DNA from: Acidimicrobiales bacterium
GTDB lineage: Bacteria; Actinomycetota; Acidimicrobiia; Acidimicrobiales; SZUA-35
Direction: 5' to 3'
DNA length: 11,270 bases
NCBI GenBank assembly: GCA_024641625.1
Contig: JAHECQ010000095.1
Span: forward strand, 1-11,270
In this document: positions 6,332-11,270 of the stretch, one piece after another
How positions within the stretch are numbered: position 1 is the stretch's first letter
Layout of the letters: each line of letters starts with the position of its first letter
The notes under the pieces: model-generated
What the model was told of the DNA's origin: nothing
The model's database searches: none
What the model saw: only the letters and a program-made list of their open reading frames with translations
Translations under genes and position numbers: made by a program

Positions 6332-7207
6332 ATGACCTCCTCTCCTCCCCAAGGCCCCGGCGTCGGTTCGAGCAGTCAACGGACTCGGTTGTTGGACTTC
6401 ACCGCCAAGACGGTGGTCATCACCGGCGCCGCATCGGGCATGGGCTCCGAGACGCTGCGACTCCTCGTCGAGGCGGGTGCCGAGGTCGTGGCGCTGGATG
6501 TGGCCGAGGTCGACGCCTCGACCGGCGCCATCGGATCCCTCCTGTGTGACCTGGGCGATCCGTCATCGATCGACCAGGCGGTCGCAGCTCTGCCCGAACG
6601 GATCGATGTGTTGATGAACTGTGCCGGTGTGCCCAACGGCGGTCGGTTCAGTGCGCTCGACGTGATGCGGGTCAACTGGCTCGGGTTGCGTCACCTCACC
6701 GAGGCGGTGCTCGACCGCGTTCCCGATGGCGGAGCAGTGGTGCACATCGCCTCGACAGCCGGCCGAGCCTGGACCGATCGGATCGAGGCCCACCAGGCGC
6801 TGATGGCAGCGACGACGTTCGAGGCCGGTCTCGACTGGGTGCTCGCCAACCAGGAACTGATCGGCGACGGGTACTCCTTCTCCAAGGAGGCGGTGCAGTA
6901 CTACACGCTGTGGCGATCGGTCCAGCTGCTGCCCCGGGGCGTTCGGATGAACAGCATCTGCCCCGGGATCACCGACACCGGCATCATCACCGATTTCCGC
7001 AAGGGCATGGGTGACGACATCATCGATCACGCCGAACGGGTGGCGGGACGGATGGCCCAGCCTTCGGAAATGGCGCCCGCCATGCTGTTCCTGGCCGACG
7101 AGGCGTCGGCGAGCTACATCAATGGGGTGAACCTCAACATCGACCGTGGCACCGGCGCAGCCCGAGAGACCTCGCAGAGCGATCCAGCCCTGATCTGGAG
7201 CTCCTGA
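6332..7207 (+). CDS. SDR of the 3-alpha-hydroxysteroid dehydrogenase / coniferyl-alcohol dehydrogenase type
   Basis: This 291 aa NAD(P)-dependent SDR has TGAASGMG at 31-38, D56 after the second strand (ALDVAE, favouring NAD), NCAGV at 96-100, N115, catalytic S141 in HIASTAG, and YSFSK with Y181 and K185. The gap between the catalytic Ser and Tyr is about 40 residues instead of the usual 13. This long substrate-loop insertion with DWVLANQEL is known from Comamonas 3-alpha-HSD/carbonyl reductase and CalA-type coniferyl-alcohol dehydrogenases, so an alcohol/ketone of steroid or phenylpropanoid type is a reasonable but unproven substrate. The tail after the catalytic motif (CPGITDTGIITDF) and YINGVNLNIDRG are typical. 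A GTG at 6308 would add 8 residues; the ATG at 6332 is preferred because of the -10-like element. The gene converges with the amidase, with only 2 nt between stops. Confidence 0.85.
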   Translation: MTSSPPQGPGVGSSSQRTRLLDFTAKTVVITGAASGMGSETLRLLVEAGAEVVALDVAEVDASTGAIGSLLCDLGDPSSIDQAVAALPERIDVLMNCAGVPNGGRFSALDVMRVNWLGLRHLTEAVLDRVPDGGAVVHIASTAGRAWTDRIEAHQALMAATTFEAGLDWVLANQELIGDGYSFSKEAVQYYTLWRSVQLLPRGVRMNSICPGITDTGIITDFRKGMGDDIIDHAERVAGRMAQPSEMAPAMLFLADEASASYINGVNLNIDRGTGAARETSQSDPALIWSS

Positions 7208-7209
7208 GC

Positions 7210-8736
7210 TCAGCGGGCGATGGCGGCGTTGGCCGCCGCGATACCTCCGGATCGACAATCCGAGGTCGTCATGGCCAACCGGTCGAAGTCGGGGACGGGT
7301 CGGCGCAGCACCGGGTCCGAAGCGAAGGCTTGCTCCAGTGCCTGCGCTGCGCTGAGCAGGCGTTGGTCCTCGTAGATCGGACCGATGACCTGGAGTCCGA
7401 AGGGCAAGCCGTGACGATCGAGCCCACAGGCCAGCGTCGTGACCGGATGCCCGATCACGGTGATGGCCGCCGTCAGCGTCAGCCAGGCCATGTAGTTCAC
7501 CACCGGTGCACCGTCGATCATCCGGGGAAACAGGTCGCGCCACTCGAAGGGCGACACACTGACCCCGGGGCAGAGCACCACATCGACGTCGTGGTAGAGC
7601 GCCTGGAACGCCTGGAAGAGATCGACTTGGCGGCGGCGGGCCATGGCGATGTCGGCCATGGGTGTCCGTAACGCCGACTCGTAGGTTGCCCGAATGTTGG
7701 GATTGAACCCTTCGTCCCATTGTTCGGCGTCGCGGTGGTACTGGGCGACGAAGACGTCGCTGCGCAACATCCAGTCGACCTCGGCGGCAGCCGTGAGGTC
7801 GATCGACACCTGCTCGAGCGAGCCGACAAGTGGTCGGAGTCGATCGAGCCGATCACGGAACTCCTGGCGGACGTCCTGCGACACCAGCACGCCACCGAGG
7901 TCCTCGGTGTAGCCGACCCGCAGGTCGGCCGGATCGACATCGTCCAACTGGGCCAGGGCGGCCGCATCGAGCGGAAAAGCCATCGGGTCGATCGACCGCC
8001 CGACGTGGCGCTGACGCCCGGCCACGACCGAAAGCAGCAGCGCGGTGTCGCCAACCGTCCGGCCCATCGGGCCCTGGACGCTGTAGAAGGTCTGGGTGAT
8101 GGTGCGATCCTCGTGGGGTACCACCCCGGGGCTGGAGCGATGTCCGACGACCCCGCAGTAACAGGCGGGAATGCGCAGACTCCCCCCGTGGTCCGAACCG
8201 GTGGCGAGCGGAGCCATGTTGGTGGCCAGGGCCACCGCCGACCCACCGGAGGATCCTCCGCACGTGCGCGTCACATCGAACGGATTGCCGGTGGCTCCGA
8301 AGAGCCGGTTGAGGGTGTTGGCGCCGATGCTGTACTCGGGGATGTTGGTCTTGCCGATGACGATGCCACCAGCGGCCCGGACCTTGGCCACGATGCCGGC
8401 GTCGGCCGTTGGCACATTGTCTGCCATCTCGGCGCTTCCGTAGGTGGTGACGATGCCCTCGGTGGGTTGAAGGTCCTTGATCGCCACCGGAAGGCCGTGC
8501 AGCGGGCCAAGGGGGCTTCCGTCGGCGTTCGTGCCTCGGGTCGAGGCGGTGGCGGCATCGGACGCTTCGGCCCGAGCTCGATCGAACGCTCGGATCACCA
8601 GGGCGTTGACGGCCGGGTCGAGCCGCTCGACCTGTTCGATGCACGATTCCAGGAGTTCGACCGGCGAGAGTTCCTTGGCCGCGATCAGCCGACGTGCGGT
8701 GGTGGCATCGAGATCGCAGGGGCGGGATTCAGTCAT
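7210..8736 (-). CDS. Amidase-signature (AS) family amidase
   Basis: This 508 aa serine hydrolase of the amidase-signature family hydrolyses carboxamide or related bonds in the cytoplasm. The Ser-cisSer-Lys triad is visible: K87 in GLPVAIKDL, S162 in CGGSSGGSAVALA, and the nucleophile S186 in GSDHGGSLRIP, as in FAAH K142/S217/S241. ITQTFYSVQGPMGRTVGDTALLL after the triad and FGLQVIGP near the C-terminus (as in AtzF/GatA-like amidases) are also standard. It could be annotated as GatA-like, but gatB and gatC are absent and the C-terminal half resembles stand-alone amidases, so the substrate is unknown. The ATG at 8736 is chosen because it overlaps the aroK stop (ATGACTGA) and fits the family N-terminus. 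A longer in-frame opening to 8919 lies entirely inside aroK and is not real. Translation is probably coupled to aroK. Confidence 0.9.
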   Translation of the reverse strand: MTESRPCDLDATTARRLIAAKELSPVELLESCIEQVERLDPAVNALVIRAFDRARAEASDAATASTRGTNADGSPLGPLHGLPVAIKDLQPTEGIVTTYGSAEMADNVPTADAGIVAKVRAAGGIVIGKTNIPEYSIGANTLNRLFGATGNPFDVTRTCGGSSGGSAVALATNMAPLATGSDHGGSLRIPACYCGVVGHRSSPGVVPHEDRTITQTFYSVQGPMGRTVGDTALLLSVVAGRQRHVGRSIDPMAFPLDAAALAQLDDVDPADLRVGYTEDLGGVLVSQDVRQEFRDRLDRLRPLVGSLEQVSIDLTAAAEVDWMLRSDVFVAQYHRDAEQWDEGFNPNIRATYESALRTPMADIAMARRRQVDLFQAFQALYHDVDVVLCPGVSVSPFEWRDLFPRMIDGAPVVNYMAWLTLTAAITVIGHPVTTLACGLDRHGLPFGLQVIGPIYEDQRLLSAAQALEQAFASDPVLRRPVPDFDRLAMTTSDCRSGGIAAANAAIAR

Positions 8737-9457
8737 CGTGGTGCTCCGAGGGCGGGTTGTTCGAGCGTGTTCGGTCCGGCAGGGCCCGATGGTCAGCCAA
8801 CGCCCCCCGTACCCGGCCGGCGATGTCGCGGGCGATGGTGTTGGCCGACCGACCGTTGGTGTCGATGGTGGTGAACCGAGCGTAGAGCGGTGTTCGCTCG
8901 GCCAACAGCGCCCGAACACGTCCGGGTGGATCGTCGCCGGCGATCAGCGGGCGGAGGGAACCGTCGTCGGAGCGCACGCGGCGCAGGATCTCCTCGACCG
9001 AGGCAGTGAGGGCGAACACCAAGCCGCCGGTTCCGAGGGCGTCGGCGTTGTGCGGGTCGAGCATGAGCCGGCCCCCGGTGGCGATGACCTTGCCGGTCGA
9101 GGACGACAGGGCACTGGCGACCTCCTGCTCGTAACGACGAAAGGCGGCCTCGCCCTCGGTGGCGAAGATGTGAGGAATTGGGCCGTGATCATGCTCGATG
9201 AGGACGTCGGTGTCGACGAAGTCGTAGTCCAGCACTCTGGCCAGGGCGCGTCCCACCGTCGACTTGCCGGTGCCCATGAACCCCGTCAGTATCACATTGG
9301 GCCGGTCGGCGAGGTTCCCGAGGTCGAAGCCACGGTCGGACGCCGCCCCGGTGGAGCGCTCGCGAGGGGACTGTTCGCGAGGGGACTGTTCGCGAGGGGA
9401 CTGTTCGCGAGGGGACTGTTCGCGGGGTACCTGCTCGTCGGGTTGGGCGCCGGTCAT
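8729..9457 (-). CDS. aroK: Shikimate kinase with an N-terminal EQSPR repeat extension
   Basis: This enzyme phosphorylates shikimate with ATP, the fifth step of the chorismate pathway. From the ATG at 9457 the protein has 242 aa, against about 170-180 for the family, because of a 50-residue N-terminal extension carrying five EQ(S/V)PR repeats at 8-32. The kinase domain begins near 52: Walker A GFMGTGKST at 59-67, D82/D84 in FVDTD (metal and shikimate), R107 in GEAAFRRYE, ATGGR at 126-130 where the family normally has GGG, R169 in LRPLI of the LID, and R188 in ERTPLY. The start is uncertain: in-frame ATGs at 9478 and 9544 also exist, and none has a clear Shine-Dalgarno. The C-terminal tail is also extended and overlaps the amidase start by 8 nt. 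aroQ is divergent next door; aroB and aroC are not in the window. Confidence 0.9.
   Translation of the reverse strand: MTGAQPDEQVPREQSPREQSPREQSPREQSPRERSTGAASDRGFDLGNLADRPNVILTGFMGTGKSTVGRALARVLDYDFVDTDVLIEHDHGPIPHIFATEGEAAFRRYEQEVASALSSSTGKVIATGGRLMLDPHNADALGTGGLVFALTASVEEILRRVRSDDGSLRPLIAGDDPPGRVRALLAERTPLYARFTTIDTNGRSANTIARDIAGRVRGALADHRALPDRTRSNNPPSEHHDD
9361..9435. repeat. 15-bp tandem repeat, four perfect copies and one degenerate, in the 5' end of aroK
   Basis: Four identical units CGCGAGGGGACTGTT occupy 9361-9420, and a diverged fifth lies at 9421-9435. On the coding strand the unit reads GAACAGTCCCCTCGC and encodes EQSPR. Perfect copies at DNA level indicate recent expansion, and copy number is expected to vary between strains. 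Confidence 0.95.
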
Positions 9458-9591
9458 GACCCGACCACTCTGCCCCATTTCCGTGGCCGTCCCAATTCCT
9501 CGAACCGTGTGCGCCCCCGGCCGCTCAGGGAAGTGAAACTGCACGCGGTCGGAAGATTTGGGTGGTGCCGGTCCCGGGAGATCGGGGCCGG

Positions 9592-9597
9592 TACTGT
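9592..9597 (+). promoter_or_regulatory. -10-like hexamer TACTGT, 6 nt before the aroQ GTG
   Basis: TACTGT (TAnnnT) is followed by GACCGC and the GTG start, with no Shine-Dalgarno within 15 nt. The aroQ start is independently fixed by protein numbering, so this is the best-supported leaderless candidate in the window. It sits in the 146-bp divergent gap with aroK. Confidence 0.5.
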
Positions 9598-9603
9598 GAC
9601 CGC

Positions 9604-10044
9604 GTGGCCCGACGCATCCTCCTTCTCAACGGACCGAACCTCAACCTTCTGGGGACCCGGGAACCCGACGTCTACGGGACCGACACCCTCGAGGACATCG
9701 TGGCCGACCTGACGGCCTTCGCCGTCGAACGCAATGCCGAGATCACCGCAGCACAATCGAACTCGGAGGGCGGATTGGTCGACCTGCTCCAGGAGGCCCG
9801 ACGGTGGGCCGATGGTGTGGTCTTCAATCCGGGGGCCTACACCCACTACAGCATCGCCCTGCGCGACGCCATCACCGCCATCGAGCTGCCGGTCGTCGAG
9901 ACGCATCTGTCGAACGTCCACGCCCGGGAGGAGTTCCGTCACCGGTCGGTGCTGTCAGCGGTCTGTCTCGGTGTGGTGGCCGGTTTCGGACGCACCAGCT
10001 ACTTCGTGGCCCTCGAGGGACTGCTGCGACATCTCGATCCCTGA
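9604..10044 (+). CDS. aroQ: 3-dehydroquinate dehydratase, type II
   Basis: This enzyme dehydrates 3-dehydroquinate to 3-dehydroshikimate, the third step of the chorismate pathway, usually as a cytoplasmic dodecamer. The 146 aa length is normal. Starting at the GTG at 9604, the family residues fall on the same numbers as in the Mycobacterium tuberculosis enzyme: NGPNLN at 9-14, R19 and the catalytic Y24 in the flexible lid (TREPDVYG), N75 and H81 in NPGAYTHYS, E99 and the catalytic H101 in ETHLSN, and R112. This agreement decides the start over the longer opening at 9562. QSNSEGG at 51-57 is the usual QSNxEG motif. The gene is divergent from aroK, so two chorismate-pathway genes share one 146-bp control region, and it converges with purU. 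Confidence 0.96.
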   Translation: MARRILLLNGPNLNLLGTREPDVYGTDTLEDIVADLTAFAVERNAEITAAQSNSEGGLVDLLQEARRWADGVVFNPGAYTHYSIALRDAITAIELPVVETHLSNVHAREEFRHRSVLSAVCLGVVAGFGRTSYFVALEGLLRHLDP

Positions 10045-10060
10045 GATCGGGTTCCGGGCC

Positions 10061-10117
10061 GGTGTTCGGTGGCCGATGTCGGTGTTCGGTGGCCGGTGTC
10101 GGTGTTCGGTGGCCGAT
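10061..10117. repeat. 20-bp tandem repeat, three copies, between aroQ and purU
   Basis: The units are 10061-10080 (GGTGTTCGGTGGCCGATGTC), 10081-10100 (one change, A to G) and 10101-10117 (partial). The array fills most of the 72-bp gap between the convergent aroQ and purU stops and touches the purU stop codon. Each unit can form a tiny TCGG/CCGA stem with a 3-nt loop, but there is no T-tract, so terminator function is not supported by sequence alone. Confidence 0.9.
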
Positions 10118-10962
10118 CAGTCGAACACGACGGTGCGATGGCCGAGCAGGAAGATGCGGTCCTCGGCCTGCGCCTTGACCGCCCGTGACAACACGAGCCG
10201 CTCGACGTCGCGTCCCTTGACGACCATGCTCTCGGCGGTGTCTCTGTGGGTGACGGGAGCGACGTCCTGGCTGATGATCGGACCCTCGTCGAGCTCGGCG
10301 GTCACGTAGTGGGCCGTGGCCCCGATCAGTTTCACGCCTCGCTCCCACGCCTGGTGATAGGGCTTGGCCCCTTTGAATCCGGGGAGGAACGAGTGATGGA
10401 TGTTGATGGCCCGACCCTCGAGTCGCCCGCAGAGCTCAGCCGAGATGATCTGCATGTACCGGGCCAAGACGACGAAGTCGATTTGATGCTTGTCGATCAG
10501 TTCGAGCAGGCGCGACTCGGCCTGTGGCTTGGTGTCGCGAGTGACCGGTAGATACTCGAAATCAACGCCATTGCGTAGTGCGACGTCCCGGAGATCGGGA
10601 TGGTTCGACACCACCAAGGGAATGTCCAGGCCGAACTCGCCCGAGTTACGGCGATACAGGAGGTCGAGCAGGCAGTGGTCGTACCTCGAGACCAACAGCA
10701 GCGCCCGCCGAGGCTGATCCTCGCGCCGAACGCCGAACGTGGCCCCCAGCGCCGTTGCCCGCGGGCGAAGTGCGTCCTCGAGGACCGAGGCCTCGAAGAC
10801 GTCGACCTCGAATCGAGTACGCATGCAGAACGTGACGGTGGCCGGATCGCTGAACTCGGCGTTCTGCAGGATGTTGGCGTCGAGCTCGACCAGACCCTGG
10901 GAGATGCTGGCCACGACGCCCATCTGGTCGGGGCACGAGAGTCGGAGAATGAAGACGGGCAT
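10117..10962 (-). CDS. purU: Formyltetrahydrofolate deformylase
   Basis: This enzyme hydrolyses 10-formyl-THF to formate and THF, balancing one-carbon pools and supplying formate for PurT-type purine synthesis. The 281 aa length is normal. There is an N-terminal ACT domain, about residues 2-80 (ILRLSCPDQMGVVASIS), then a formyltransferase domain starting with RALLLVSRYDHCLLDLLYR at 86-104. The catalytic triad of the family is visible: N187 and H189 in INIHHSFLPGFKGAKPY, and D225 in GATAHYVTAELDEGPII. The protein starts directly with the first ACT strand, supporting the ATG at 10962. There is no Shine-Dalgarno; a TAGCCT lies 9 nt upstream, a weaker match to the leaderless pattern seen elsewhere. 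It lies 26 nt downstream of an LLM oxidoreductase gene in the same direction and may share its transcript. Confidence 0.95.
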   Translation of the reverse strand: MPVFILRLSCPDQMGVVASISQGLVELDANILQNAEFSDPATVTFCMRTRFEVDVFEASVLEDALRPRATALGATFGVRREDQPRRALLLVSRYDHCLLDLLYRRNSGEFGLDIPLVVSNHPDLRDVALRNGVDFEYLPVTRDTKPQAESRLLELIDKHQIDFVVLARYMQIISAELCGRLEGRAINIHHSFLPGFKGAKPYHQAWERGVKLIGATAHYVTAELDEGPIISQDVAPVTHRDTAESMVVKGRDVERLVLSRAVKAQAEDRIFLLGHRTVVFD

Positions 10963-10971
10963 CGCTCGGGA

Positions 10972-10977
10972 AGGCTA
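10972..10977 (-). promoter_or_regulatory. Weak -10-like hexamer TAGCCT before purU
   Basis: TAGCCT on the minus strand fits TAnnnT but lies 9 nt from the ATG, further than the other candidates. The gap to the upstream gene is only 26 nt, so purU may instead be read from the upstream transcript. Confidence 0.2.
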
Positions 10978-10988
10978 CGCCCGAGTCG

Positions 10989-11270
10989 TCAACCGCGCAC
11001 CTCCTGGAGGATGGCGCTCAGTCGAGCGTGGTCATCGGGGTTGTTGACGGGGATCGAGAACTCGATCCGGTCGACGATGCGTGCGTAGCGCTCGTGGAGT
11101 TGACGACCGATCGTGTCGTAGGTCCCGATGGTGGCCACGGTATGGAGCATGTCGTCGTCGACGACCAGAACGAGTTCTTCCCATCGCTGGGCCTTCGACA
11201 GCGTGGCCGCCTTGTCGGCCAGATCGCCCCACCCGTTGATCTCCCACGCTCGTCGGTAGGCCGGCGTCGA
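10989..11270 (-). CDS. LLM-class F420-dependent oxidoreductase (TIGR03617-like), C-terminal 93 residues
   Basis: This open minus-strand frame enters from the right edge and stops with TGA at 10989-10991. The visible tail begins STPAYRRAWEINGWGDL and continues with LSKAQRWEELVLVVDDDMLHTVATIG and RYARIVDRIEFSIP. The order STPAY, HGWGDL-like, W-E, DDxxL, then RY...DR matches, as I remember it, the C-terminus of the actinobacterial LLM F420 subfamily TIGR03617. These are cytoplasmic TIM-barrel oxidoreductases that use F420; substrates are mostly unknown. The flavin-pocket half is outside the window, so cofactor choice cannot be checked here. Its stop is 26 nt before the purU start, so the two may be co-transcribed. 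It is different in type from the LLM enzyme at 3650-4660. Confidence 0.75.
   Translation of the reverse strand, partial: STPAYRRAWEINGWGDLADKAATLSKAQRWEELVLVVDDDMLHTVATIGTYDTIGRQLHERYARIVDRIEFSIPVNNPDDHARLSAILQEVRG

Noticed and set aside
6563..7720. 385-codon minus-strand frame across the SDR and the amidase end
   Set aside because: It spans two real genes on both strands, is Arg/His/Gly-rich, and has no recognisable domain.
7210..8736. GatA subunit of the Glu-tRNA amidotransferase
   Set aside because: The triad is shared by the whole family, but gatB and gatC are not adjacent and the C-terminal half and the location after aroK fit a stand-alone amidase better.
8737..8919. 61-residue N-terminal extension of the amidase
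   Set aside because: It lies completely inside the aroK coding region in another frame, is low-complexity, and has no family match. The overlap start at 8736 fits better.
9361..9435. CRISPR-like repeat array
   Set aside because: The units are contiguous 15-mers without spacers, lie in a coding frame, and no cas genes are present. The same holds for the other arrays.
7720..9712. Two long plus-strand frames (384 and 411 codons) opposite the amidase and aroK
   Set aside because: They are antisense to well-supported genes with full catalytic motifs. The repeat they translate as FARGL units is the aroK tandem array.
11032..11247. 71-codon minus-strand frame at the right end
   Set aside because: It is the wrong frame. 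The frame that stops at 10989 gives a clear LLM C-terminus.

Overview
The window looks like ordinary chromosomal DNA of a high-GC actinomycete. Supporting signs are the GC-rich sequence with strong G/C third positions, a DUF2510 membrane protein, two luciferase-like flavin/F420-type oxidoreductases, and start codons that mostly lack a Shine-Dalgarno but sit just after a -10-like hexamer. The last gene resembles the LLM F420 subfamily known as TIGR03617. Together these suggest Actinomycetota, possibly Acidimicrobiia. That placement is inference from gene content, not from a marker gene. I see no phage, insertion sequence, tRNA, rRNA or CRISPR. The gene density is about 95 percent, and no gene-free stretch exceeds 150 bp.

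Layout: (1) 1-819 (+) is the 3' part of a succinate-semialdehyde-type aldehyde dehydrogenase. (2) 845-4660 (-) is a five-gene co-directional block, in transcription order: luciferase-like oxidoreductase, DinB-like protein, short-chain dehydrogenase, Nudix hydrolase, and lumazine synthase (ribH). The first four are packed with gaps of 16 and 9 nt and then a 4- or 7-nt overlap. ribH lies 60 nt further on and appears to have its own promoter. (3) 4797-5663 (+) is a DUF2510/TM/thioredoxin-fold protein, preceded by a 9-bp tandem repeat. (4) 5664-6251 (-) is a YfcE-like metallophosphoesterase, convergent with it, so that both stop codons lie in one TGATCA. (5) 6332-7207 (+) is a second SDR, of the 3-alpha-HSD/coniferyl-alcohol dehydrogenase type. 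(6) 7210-9457 (-) holds shikimate kinase (aroK) and then an overlapping amidase. (7) 9604-10044 (+) is type II dehydroquinase (aroQ), divergent from aroK. (8) 10117-10962 (-) is formyltetrahydrofolate deformylase (purU). (9) 10989-11270 (-) is the C-terminal part of a second LLM oxidoreductase.

The metabolic themes are aromatic amino acid synthesis (aroK and aroQ back to back), flavin supply (ribH beside a putative flavoenzyme), one-carbon/purine metabolism (purU), and several oxidoreductases and hydrolases of unknown substrate.

I do not see a clear new defence or mobile system. The unusual layer is below gene level. There are five short tandem repeats in 7.3 kb at gene edges or in protein tails and linkers: three of 15 bp inside genes, one of 9 bp and one of 20 bp outside them. 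Two of the 15-bp arrays, in unrelated genes, share the 8-mer GAACAGTC read in different frames. One array carries an extra base that appears to have shortened its gene. The second recurring signal is a set of five -10-like hexamers placed 6-8 nt before start codons, which suggests leaderless transcription. A few catalytic-motif deviations (GDTH in the phosphoesterase, GGR in the shikimate kinase) and a 40-residue insertion in the Nudix protein are also recorded.
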